Shown: piece by piece, positions 56,148-64,000 of the stretch
Position numbering within the stretch: position 1 is the first letter of the stretch
Layout: each line of letters opens with the position of its first letter
DNA from: CAVXXB01 sp963765585
GTDB lineage: Bacteria > Calditrichota > Calditrichia > JAJRVZ01
Assembly (NCBI GenBank): GCA_963765585.1
Contig: CAVXXB010000008.1
Coordinates: forward strand, 1 to 64,000
Direction of reading: 5' to 3'
Length of the DNA: 64,000 nucleotides
The notes under the pieces: generated by a model
What the model saw: only the letters and a program-made list of their open reading frames with translations
Database searches by the model: none
What the model was told of the DNA's origin: nothing
Program-made: the position numbers and the translations under genes

Positions 56148-56213
56148 GTGATTTTTCATCACCCATTTGTGTCCCCTCCTTGCGTCCTGTAAAACAGGAC
56201 GAAGGGAGGGGAT

Positions 56214-59200
56214 TTAGGGGTGGATCATTTCATTCCCCGGTTTAATTTTAATCGTCTTTATTTCAAATGGTTTAAAAACAAGCTCAATATATGTTTGCCT
56301 ATTTGTTGCATATGATGCTGTCTCCGCAGATTGAACATCGGTATCCATATGTTTTATCTTTATTTCATCAATATCATTTTCAAGCAAATCGGTTTCAGAA
56401 ATTACCGGATTGTTATATGTTATGAACAATCTGGTGTTAACACGCATACCCCGTGGTTCATAAAAACGAAGTATCCATGCATCTTCATGCTCCGCTTTTT
56501 TAATGGTATCCAGAATTACCTGTTGAGAATCCAGGGCAAATGGAATCTTGATCTTCTGTCCATCTTTACGCGCAAACTGAAGCGGTGGTTGATTGAGTTG
56601 GAAAGCAGCCGGGATCACATCCGAATGTATCAGATCATTTTTATGTGGCAGCAGACTGTATGTAAATTCATGAAGGCCGCGATCCGCATTGGGATCGGGC
56701 ATTGCCGGTGAGCGAAGTAAATTTAAATCAATAGTGTTTTTATGAATTTTATAACCATATTTACAATCATTGAGCAGTGCCACTCCGTATTGCGAGTCTG
56801 ATAGGTCCGCATAGCGATGAGCGGCGACCTCAAATTTGGCCATATCCCAACTGGTATTGCGATGTGTGTTTCGCCGGACATGTCCGAATTGAATTTCAAA
56901 ACTTGCCGTATCCGCAAATATATCGACATTAAAAGATACACGAAGCATTTTGTGATCTTCCTGCCATTGGACCGTGGTATTAAAATCCAATTGTTTACTT
57001 TTTTGATCAAGAAATATATCTTGCGAGATTTTTGAATTTCCAACCGATAACGTCTGATTAAATCCGGCACGCACTGATCCAGATATAATCCATTCCCGGT
57101 TAATTAAAACCGGAGGTGCCAGCATCTGATTCTCATAATAGATGTCTATATCCCAGGCGTCCCAGTCAACCGGACGGTCTTCATATAAAGAAAAAATATT
57201 TCCCAGTCCGTTCTCCGCAAGTACTTCCCGATGAATTTCTTTATCAAATATTCGGGAGATACAACCACGTTCATCAAATTCATAGCGGATGAGGTCATTT
57301 TCCAGGATAAAGTCTTTTTGCTGTTTTTTTTCAGCAAGATGAATAGACTTTTGTGTCCGGTTGATTGTACATGCTTGCATGGCATCCATGGATAAAGAAA
57401 TTACTGGTATGCCATTCTCAATCTGAACCGGTATAATATTACCTTTGTCGTCAGTTAGTTCATAGCCTGCCCAGGATTCAGGTAGTTTTACCGGTCGGGT
57501 ATAAGAAACAGACAAAGTGTTGATTAGTGTTAATTTGGATCTATTATCCTGAGCCAATAAATTCCCGGCATTATTTTCCAGTTGATTGGCTGAATCCAGT
57601 ACTTGTTGGTATTCTCTGATCGTTGTCTCGTATACCAGCGAAACGCTGGTTCCAGGAATGATATCGTGGAATTGATTCAGCAGCAATACTTTCCAAAGTT
57701 TTTCCAGCTCCTCACCGGGGTACTGTTTCATTGGCAGAAGTGTGTAAAGGATCTCAACCTGTCGCAATTTTAATTCGAGATGCCGATTCAATTTTTTAAT
57801 AATAGCCTGAGTAGTCAGCGTACCTCTATGATATTCGAGATACAGTTCTCCATTCCACGAAGGGATTTGGTCACTTTGTTTTTCCAGACGATGGAAAAAA
57901 TCCCGGGCTGTTCCAAATGTGACCCGGGGAGTGCCTTCCAGGTCCTGTTGCCTGATACCGGTTTCGATCATCTCCTCGGTTGGACCGGATCCACCATCAC
58001 CGATGCCAAACAAGGTGAGAAATTCATCCAATCTGTCACTTTCTTCAAATTTATCCCGGGCCTGGACTAAAAGAGAAGGTCGTAAATCGATGCTGTAACT
58101 GGCTCCCGGTGGGAAATGGGCAATTATCTCAGTTCCGTCAATGCCGCGCCATTTAAATGTGTGGTGTGGAAACTTGTTAAATTGACTCCAGGCCATTTTT
58201 TGCGTAAGAAAAAATTTGATGCCACATTTATGCATGATCTGGGGCAGGGCGGCGCTGTAACCAAAAACATCCGGGAGCCATAGATTGTCCACATCGACGT
58301 CAAACTCATCCTGAAAGAATTTTTTTCCCAACAGAAACTGACGTACCATGGATTCACCGCTGATGATATTGCAATCCGCTTCTACCCACATACCACCCTG
58401 AATTTCCCACCGTCCCTGTTTCACTTTTTCTTTAATCTTTTGATACAGGGCAGGGTAATGTTGTTTTGTAAATTCATAGTGCTGTGCCTGCGAGGCACCA
58501 AAAATGTAATCGGGATATTTTTCAATTAAGTCCAGTTGCGATGAAAAAGTGCGTGCACATTTTCTGATTGATTCATCTACCGGCCATAACCAGCCGGTAT
58601 CGATATGTGCATGACCGATTGCAGTAAGCTGTAAGTCCGATGCACTGCTTGTTTTGGACAATTCTTTCTTTAATATCTCCCTGGCCTGTTTGGTCGTCTG
58701 GGTATTTCCGGTAAATTGATCAATTGCCAAACCCAATGTGCGGAGGATTCGTTTATGTTTAATACTGTTTTCCGGCCATGAGAGCATCAGATCATTTAAT
58801 ACCAGGCAGTCCAAATACAAATCCCAGATATCCTTGCGGAAAATAGCCAGTTCTGCATATTGAATCGCGGCGTTGTACAGAGGTCCTGATTTTGGTATAT
58901 CGTCGCTTTTTTGACGCAGTGGGAATAAGCCGAATATCTGTCCGGCACTGGATTCAATCCAAAAGTCGATTATTTCATTTCCTTCGGATTTTTCTGTGAT
59001 TTGAATCCGGTCACGCCAAAACTCTTCTGTTGGCCAAAGCGTGTGGACACTCAAACCTGAGACAGGCATACCATTTTTATCGAAAACAAGGGACTCGCCA
59101 CCCAGGTTTATGCGGGTGATAACATTTTGTCCCTGCCATTCATTAGGAACAGAACCTGTGACATGGAACCAGGCCCGTTCCCAGTCTTTACCCCAGGGCT

Positions 59201-59375
59201 TGTGCTTTTCTATTGTTTTATAGTTACCGGTAAGACAATCATTAAAATTTACATGCGGATCGAATTTACAATATACAATATCAAGATCGATGGACTGTTC
59301 ATAAAACAAAGTTTTAAGCCGTTGAATAAATTTTTCTATTCTGGCCTGGTATAACTTTTTTTGTGTGATGAACAT
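56214..59375 (-). CDS. GH38 alpha-mannosidase
   Basis: This 1053-residue enzyme has the full GH38 layout. An N-terminal beta-sandwich is followed by the catalytic alpha/beta domain beginning AIGHAHIDTGWLWP (H255, D259 zinc ligands). The nucleophile is Asp369 in NLWLPDVFGYSAALPQIM. GGMWVEADCNIISGESMVRQ and LLNQFHDIIPGTSVSLVYE follow, then the C-terminal beta domains. No signal peptide is evident, so it is probably cytoplasmic, acting on imported mannosides or glycans as in the bacterial/vacuolar-type group. It is transcribed alone; a palindrome repeat lies right after the stop codon. Confidence 0.92.
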   Translation of the reverse strand: MFITQKKLYQARIEKFIQRLKTLFYEQSIDLDIVYCKFDPHVNFNDCLTGNYKTIEKHKPWGKDWERAWFHVTGSVPNEWQGQNVITRINLGGESLVFDKNGMPVSGLSVHTLWPTEEFWRDRIQITEKSEGNEIIDFWIESSAGQIFGLFPLRQKSDDIPKSGPLYNAAIQYAELAIFRKDIWDLYLDCLVLNDLMLSWPENSIKHKRILRTLGLAIDQFTGNTQTTKQAREILKKELSKTSSASDLQLTAIGHAHIDTGWLWPVDESIRKCARTFSSQLDLIEKYPDYIFGASQAQHYEFTKQHYPALYQKIKEKVKQGRWEIQGGMWVEADCNIISGESMVRQFLLGKKFFQDEFDVDVDNLWLPDVFGYSAALPQIMHKCGIKFFLTQKMAWSQFNKFPHHTFKWRGIDGTEIIAHFPPGASYSIDLRPSLLVQARDKFEESDRLDEFLTLFGIGDGGSGPTEEMIETGIRQQDLEGTPRVTFGTARDFFHRLEKQSDQIPSWNGELYLEYHRGTLTTQAIIKKLNRHLELKLRQVEILYTLLPMKQYPGEELEKLWKVLLLNQFHDIIPGTSVSLVYETTIREYQQVLDSANQLENNAGNLLAQDNRSKLTLINTLSVSYTRPVKLPESWAGYELTDDKGNIIPVQIENGIPVISLSMDAMQACTINRTQKSIHLAEKKQQKDFILENDLIRYEFDERGCISRIFDKEIHREVLAENGLGNIFSLYEDRPVDWDAWDIDIYYENQMLAPPVLINREWIISGSVRAGFNQTLSVGNSKISQDIFLDQKSKQLDFNTTVQWQEDHKMLRVSFNVDIFADTASFEIQFGHVRRNTHRNTSWDMAKFEVAAHRYADLSDSQYGVALLNDCKYGYKIHKNTIDLNLLRSPAMPDPNADRGLHEFTYSLLPHKNDLIHSDVIPAAFQLNQPPLQFARKDGQKIKIPFALDSQQVILDTIKKAEHEDAWILRFYEPRGMRVNTRLFITYNNPVISETDLLENDIDEIKIKHMDTDVQSAETASYATNRQTYIELVFKPFEIKTIKIKPGNEMIHP

Positions 59376-59904
59376 ATTCGTATCTTCTTTCGGGTTGGAC
59401 TAACTTGCTATCAATGATTTGATGATGAATTTATAATAGTTTTGATTCGCAAGCCATTAGGGGATAAAAAAAAGCCCGTTTAAATCTTAGTTTTATTATC
59501 ATTTCGTCATTTCGGAAGAACTGGTATATAACCTGTATTTTGTTTATGGTCTCTATATAGGATTCTGAAACAAGTTCAGAATGACATGTTAACGGAGATT
59601 AACATTTTTCAGAGGTCTGAAAAACATAAATTCAAAGGTTGTGAAATTTTAAACATATTATTTTGCTGTTTCACTCACTTTTCATATATTATACCGTAAA
59701 TCCTTCCTATAAGCGTATACTGATACTGAATCTTTTTATCTATAATTCATACTGAACCTGTCAGACGATCTGTTTTGTAGCATATGTGTTTTTTATTTTA
59801 GAAGCAACATAATTACCATTATATAAGATGATAAAACCATTGAGAATACTAAGATATTCTCAGTATTATTATTCTGAAACGTTGAATATGTATAGGAGGT
59901 GAGC
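59376..59904. other. Divergent intergenic promoter region
   Basis: AT-rich. A 'GGATTCTGAAACAAGTTCAG' type word, with AATGACA after it, is at 59560..59586. No gene or array is present. AGGAGG at 59894..59899 is the next gene's ribosome site. Confidence 0.5.
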
Positions 59905-61191
59905 ATGAAATGTTTAATTATTGGTTTAATTATGTCCATTTCTATCAGCCTGTTTGCTCAGGAAGGGTGGCAGAATCAATCGCCTACATACCCTGTTCCT
60001 GAATTATTGGCAGTGTATGCAATCGATGTCAATAATATCTGGGTTACCGGGCGTGAGGGCACTATACTCCATTCAAAAGATGGCGGCGCGAGCTGGGATT
60101 CTGTGTCAAGTGGTGTGACTGAACGTCTATACACAGTTGAATTCATCAATTCTGATACCGGTTGGGTGGCAGGGGATGATAATAAATCTGTATCTACGGT
60201 GCTCAGAACGATAGACGCAGGATTAAATTGGGAATCTCAGTCATTATCAGGTGGTGGTGCTTTGTCTATTTATGATGTTGATTTTATAAAAAATTCTTCA
60301 GGTCAGATTATGTGTGGTTATATTACCGGGGCATTGGGTTATACGTGGAAGACGCTGGACTTTGGGGCTAATTGGAATTCTGTTAGAAATAAATGCGAAA
60401 ATACATTCTATTCAAGTTGTTTTGTGAATAGTGATACGGGATGGTTTGTCGGCACACCAAGTGTACAAGAACCCTATACCATAATGAATACCATGGATGG
60501 CGGCGATACCTGGCAGCAACAAACAAATCCAACCGGAATTAATTTACGAGGCGTATGTTTTGGATCTGATTTACGAGGCATTGCCGTTGGGCTTTCAGGT
60601 ACGATTTTATTTACTGAAGACGGTGGTGCCAACTGGCAGACTGCATCTAGCGCACCTTATGCCAGATGGGAATCGGTTTTTCTTACAAAATCCGGAAAAG
60701 CCTGGGCAGTAGGCAGTAAAGGTAGAATCGCGTATTCCACAGACTGGGGTGTCACGTGGGAGTCTCAGGAGAGTGGGGTTTCCGTTGATTTTGAGTTATG
60801 GGAGGTCTATTTTATCAATGATTCTGAGGGTTGGATAGTCGGTGGCGTACTCGGACAGGAGGGTGTGATCCTGCATACCTCGAATAGTGGTATCACAGCG
60901 GTAAATGAAGTCAAACCAGATACTCCAAAAGAATATTCTTTAAAGCAAAATTATCCTAATCCGTTTAATCCGGTGACGGCGATCGGCTATCGGCTGTCAG
61001 CCATCAGCCAGGTTGATCTGAGTGTTTATAATATGCTGGGACAAAAAATAAAAACATTAGTTTCAGAAAGTCAGCAAGCCGGTGAATATAAAGTTGAATG
61101 GGATGCCAGTGATTTTGCAAGTGGAATTTATTATTATCACCTAATCGCTGGTGAGTTTCAATCCATTAAGAAAATGGTGCTCATAAAATAA
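59905..61191 (+). CDS. Secreted YCF48/BNR-type propeller protein with T9SS tag
   Basis: I start at ATG 59905, 5 bp after AGGAGG; the GTG at 59899 overlaps that site. The 428-residue protein has a signal peptide (LIIGLIMSISISLFAQ). About six YCF48/BNR-like blades follow with the repeated pattern WVTGREGTILHSKDGGASWD, GWVAGDDN..LRTIDAGLNWE, GIAVGLSGTILFTEDGGANW and AWAVGSKGRIAYSTDWGVTW. A type A T9SS tag ends it (KQNYPNPFNPVTAIGYRLSA to IKKMVLIK). It is exported and surface-attached; the ligand is unknown. The DNA encoding AIGYRLSAISQ is built of five heptamers. Confidence 0.85.
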   Translation: MKCLIIGLIMSISISLFAQEGWQNQSPTYPVPELLAVYAIDVNNIWVTGREGTILHSKDGGASWDSVSSGVTERLYTVEFINSDTGWVAGDDNKSVSTVLRTIDAGLNWESQSLSGGGALSIYDVDFIKNSSGQIMCGYITGALGYTWKTLDFGANWNSVRNKCENTFYSSCFVNSDTGWFVGTPSVQEPYTIMNTMDGGDTWQQQTNPTGINLRGVCFGSDLRGIAVGLSGTILFTEDGGANWQTASSAPYARWESVFLTKSGKAWAVGSKGRIAYSTDWGVTWESQESGVSVDFELWEVYFINDSEGWIVGGVLGQEGVILHTSNSGITAVNEVKPDTPKEYSLKQNYPNPFNPVTAIGYRLSAISQVDLSVYNMLGQKIKTLVSESQQAGEYKVEWDASDFASGIYYYHLIAGEFQSIKKMVLIK

Positions 61192-61246
61192 GGATCATTT
61201 GATACCAAAATATAAAATTTAGAACGTGGATAATCACGCCGGCAGG

Positions 61247-61478
61247 CGGATCCGCCCGCTCAGGCTGTTGCAAAAACAGTACATTTTGGGCTAAAGCCCC
61301 TAAATTTGTTGAGATTCAGATATCCCTGCGCTAAAGCGCAGGGCAAATGACTTTTTGCAACTTCACGTATAACGAATGACTAGCCCCGGCTTTTAAGACG
61401 GGGGATAAAAATATCCCTATAACTAGTTGGTGCTTTAGCACCTAAATTAATGAATCTGCAACAGCCTGCGCTGGCGGA
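61247..61478. repeat. Composite 230-bp inverted-repeat element (MITE-like)
   Basis: CAGGCTGTTGCA (61261..61272) and TGCAACAGCCTG (61457..61468) are perfect inverted ends. They extend outward imperfectly as CCGCCCGCT and CGCTGGCGG. Inside are GGGCTAAAGCCC (61288), CCCTGCGCTAAAGCGCAGGG (61324), a CCCCGGC..GACGGGGG arm (61384) and GGTGCTTTAGCACC (61429). The element lies within a 'GGATAATCACG ... ACACGGATTAACG' word. It has no coding capacity. Confidence 0.82.
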
Positions 61479-62110
61479 CACGGATTAACGCAGATAAAAA
61501 GATATCTAAATAAATATCCGTGAAAATCAGCATCATCCGCGTAATCAGCGTGCCATTTCTAATTGTTCATTCTGTGATCATATTTGAATGAAAAAGTTTT
61601 GAATCTACACAATTGTATAGTTGTCATACTTTAATGTCAAACTATTGCAATGTTAGTCCAAAAAATACAGCACTTTCCCTTGACATTCCTTGTTGGTATT
61701 TCTATAATAAACACAACGGACTTTTTCAAAATATTTTTACCAGAATTTTATTCAGCGCAAACTCAAAATCAAATCTCGATTCTATACTTAAACTAGTATT
61801 TATACAAATATTAAACGGCAATTTTCTACTGGTAATAAAGTTATAGTTAATATATTTGTATTAAGTCGAATTGCCATAATCCGACACAATTGATTTTTAG
61901 GTAGTATCAAAGTTTTATAAATAAACGAAAAGCAGGATTAAAAGATGAAACCACAGAGCACTCAGAGGGGAGATGATTAGAAATAGTATTAACATAAATA
62001 ATAATAATAATTTACTCTGTGTACTCTGCCTGCCCCGTAAATATGGCGAAGCCAGACTTGTACGGGGTGGTTAATTTTTGCACTACTAATTTTTATTAAG
62101 GGAGGTCGAA
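61479..62110. other. Intergenic region with word repeats
   Basis: An 'ACACGGATTAACGCAGAT' word is at about 61478, and its inverse 'CATCCGCGTAATCAGCGTG' at about 61530. An 'ACCACAGAGCACTCAGAGGGG' type word is at 61950, and an inserted hairpin (CTGCCCCGTAAATATGGCG..TGTACGGGG) at about 62028..62068. A 77-codon open frame at 61613 lacks protein-like composition. GGGAGG before 62111 is a ribosome site. Confidence 0.5.
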
Positions 62111-63301
62111 ATGAAGCATTTTACTGTTTTATCAGTTCTGATTTTGTGGTTATTTCTGTTAAGTTCACTGGTGATTGGACAGGATACGACGGTAACTATC
62201 ACCAATGAAGGGAATGTGGGGATTGGGTTAACCAATCCGACCTCAAAACTACATGTAGCCGGGTTGGCTCAATTTGACAAAGTTGGTCCTGCCGGGCGCA
62301 TCATTTTGCGCTCTGTAAACCGGAATGATCCGGGTAGAATGGGAATTCGATTTCTGAATAATCAGATTGCACCGTTTGAGGGTGATGATCAGGGTGATAT
62401 GACCTTTGCATTTTTTTCCGGGATGGAGCTGGACCAGAGAATTTGATGCGGCAATTGAAATTCATGGTAAGTCCACTACCAATTGGGGCAAATACCTGCG
62501 CCTGAGTCATAATGGGAGTGACGGATTGGTCTCGACGGACGCCGGAAATATTTTAATTGACCCGGCTAAAGGGAAATGGAAATGTTGGTATTGGTGTATC
62601 CGAATCCGGTTACAAAACTGGAAGTTGGTGATATTCTGCGTATTAGTGGCGATTCCTGGCCAGGTTCGGGTAAGGGAATGGAACTGGCCTATAATTCTAA
62701 TCTGCATCAAGGATATATTCAGGTGTATGACCGTGATGCCAAGCAATGGGGCGCATTGTATCTGGGTAATGGCAATGTGGGGATCGGGGATTTACGACCG
62801 GCATCCAAGTTGACGGTTGATGGGACGATTCATACAAAATCGGGTGGAATTAAATTTCCTGATGGATCAGTACAAACAACCGCATCAGATAACGGTGTCA
62901 GCAGAAGTATGTGGAATCAGGTTCCGGTCAAAGCATCTCTCAAGTCAAAGTTTAGCGATATAGCATCATTATCAATTACCCCGCCAGGGCCGGATGGCTT
63001 TTTTGTACTTACCTTTTCGGGTACATGCAGTAATTTTGAAAAATCAAACAAAACCAAAATTCATGTTTACATAACGGATGCGGTCAAGGCTAAACACGCA
63101 AAAGAAGGTTATACCAGTTTCTGGCAGGATACAAATGGCGGACATACCAGACAGGTACCTTTGAATTCAACACGTATTATAGGCAATTCAGGCCCGGAGG
63201 AGAAAACCTTTTATCTATATGCCGGTGATGAATTTGATGGTGGGTACGCGCTGCATGGCATGTTTATGGTACAATGGTTTCCGGGTTCTCAGCAACAATA
63301 A
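62111..63301 (+). CDS. Secreted repeat protein of the 'GNVGIG' type, broken in several frames
   Basis: Pieces in three frames (62111..62446, about 62406..62590, 62576..63301) form one protein of about 390 residues. It has a signal peptide (TVLSVLILWLFLLSSLVIGQ) and then repeated GNVGIGLTNPTSKLHV-type motifs, which recur near the second break and as GNVGIGDLRPASKLTVDG. IKFPDGSVQTTAS leads into a C-terminal beta-rich domain with GPEEKTFYLYAGDEFDGGYA. The GNVGIG..P..KL.V / FPDGSVQTT pattern is common in secreted or tail-fibre-like FCB proteins of unknown role. No T9SS tag is visible at its end. Breaks lie near 62420 and 62590. Confidence 0.65.
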
Positions 63302-63365
63302 TGCAGACTCTGTTCTTTACAAATTGCAACGAACAAAAACATGACTAAAAGAATGGGAGTCAGGT

Positions 63366-63970
63366 ATGACTTTTAAAATATCAAAATTAAAAAACTGCAT
63401 AAATTTGCAGGGTATATTACTGCCATTTGTACTGTTTTCCATTTTCGCCTTCTGGCAGACGGCATTGGCACAGGACGACCTTGACCTGGAAAATATGGAA
63501 ATTAACACAGCCGAGACTTATGAAGCAGCAAATTCCATCACCGCAGGATCTGGTTTTACTATCCTGAGCACGGGAGAAGTGACCTTCAAGTCGGGAAAGT
63601 ATGTATATTTAAGACCGGGATTTACAGTTCTATCTGGTGGGACTTTCAATGTTATGTTAGATGAGCACTATGGCCCTGTATCTGAAGATATATCCCAGAT
63701 ACTGGTGGAATTCCGACTGGGCCAGAACTACCCAAATCCATTTAATCCGGTAACAACAATTGGCTATCGGCTTTCGGCTGTCAGCGAGGTAGAATTGACA
63801 GTATATAATCTGATCGGACAAAAGGTCGGCGAATTTGGTTCTGAGAAACAAAATGCAGGGTCCTATCAGGTGGAATGGGATGCGAATAGATTTTCAAGCG
63901 GACTGTATATTATTACCAGATTACAGCCGGGAATTACTTAGAGGTGAAGAAGATGATCCTGCTGAAATAA
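63366..63970 (+). CDS. Short secreted protein with T9SS tag, frameshifted at its end
   Basis: The frame 63366..63941 has a signal peptide (ILLPFVLFSIFAFWQTALAQ). A small beta-rich domain follows (NSITAGSGFTILSTGEVTFK; YVYLRPGFTVLSGGTFNVML), typical of short modules that precede T9SS tags. The tag is GQNYPNPFNPVTTIGYRLSA. After GLY the frame departs; a shift near 63909 restores YYYQITAGNYLEVKKMILLK and a TAA at 63970, which is the expected tag ending. It probably follows the GNVGIG protein in one transcript (64 bp apart). Confidence 0.75.
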
Positions 63971-64000
63971 GGCAATTTTGCCTGTGGGTAATAAAAATAA

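Noticed and set aside
61613..61846. 77-codon plus-strand frame
   Set aside because: AT-rich composition, no ribosome site, and no recognisable motif within a repeat-filled gap.

Overview
This 64 kb stretch is AT-rich bacterial DNA (roughly 40 percent GC by eye). It most likely comes from the FCB superphylum, from a lineage such as Calditrichota, KSB1 or Neomarinimicrobiota; the sequence does not settle which. The lineage evidence is a PorU-type C25 sortase (46212..50220), several secreted proteins ending in a type IX secretion (T9SS) type A tag with the YPNPFNP motif (18627, 26224, 59905, 63366), a giant hybrid histidine kinase with a two-component beta-propeller sensor (21331..25437), and a LapA/LapB pair. 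No rRNA, plasmid or prophage genes are visible.

Layout: 0-6 kb has a MerR regulator with a VIT/vWA protein, a lipoprotein hydrolase and a ceramidase-like membrane protein. 6-18 kb has a Tat-exported DUF362 protein, a VOC protein, an unrecognised membrane protein with a winged-helix partner, an M1 peptidase, a PQQ-like propeller, a Tat-exported Gfo/Idh/MocA oxidoreductase, and a REP-associated tyrosine transposase (RAYT) among many copies of its probable REP palindrome, including a 5 x 147 bp tandem array. 18-29 kb has secreted nuclease-like and CotH-like proteins around the hybrid kinase. 30-35.5 kb is an aspartate/methionine block on the minus strand: asd, a SAM-I riboswitch with terminator, metY, metX, lysC. 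36-42 kb is a plus-strand regulatory and envelope run: HD-GYP response regulator, LapA, LapB, SPOR protein, Crp/Fnr regulator, histidine kinase. 42-53 kb has an NAD-type isocitrate dehydrogenase, a small UGA-containing selenoprotein of the SelW/Rdx type, a TPR protein, PorU, tRNA-Gln, and zwf-pgl of the oxidative pentose phosphate pathway. 53-64 kb has a CobW-type GTPase beside a URO-D/thioredoxin fusion, a GH38 alpha-mannosidase, and three more secreted proteins.

Three things stand out. First, 43503..43718 reads as a complete CxxU redox protein only if its UGA is selenocysteine, and a SECIS-like hairpin lies 22 nt downstream. Second, many intergenic regions hold arrays built on an almost strict 7-bp period. 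Apparently unrelated 'words' follow one another in one unbroken heptamer phase, the arrays often begin within about 20 bp of stop codons, and the same pattern occurs inside the coding sequence of three T9SS tags. Third, a REP palindrome sits in frame inside the RAYT gene.

Caution: at least a dozen otherwise well-conserved genes, including zwf and metX, are split by single-base frameshifts, several of them at short homopolymers. Uncorrected assembly errors are the simplest explanation, so broken genes here should not be taken as true pseudogenes without read support.
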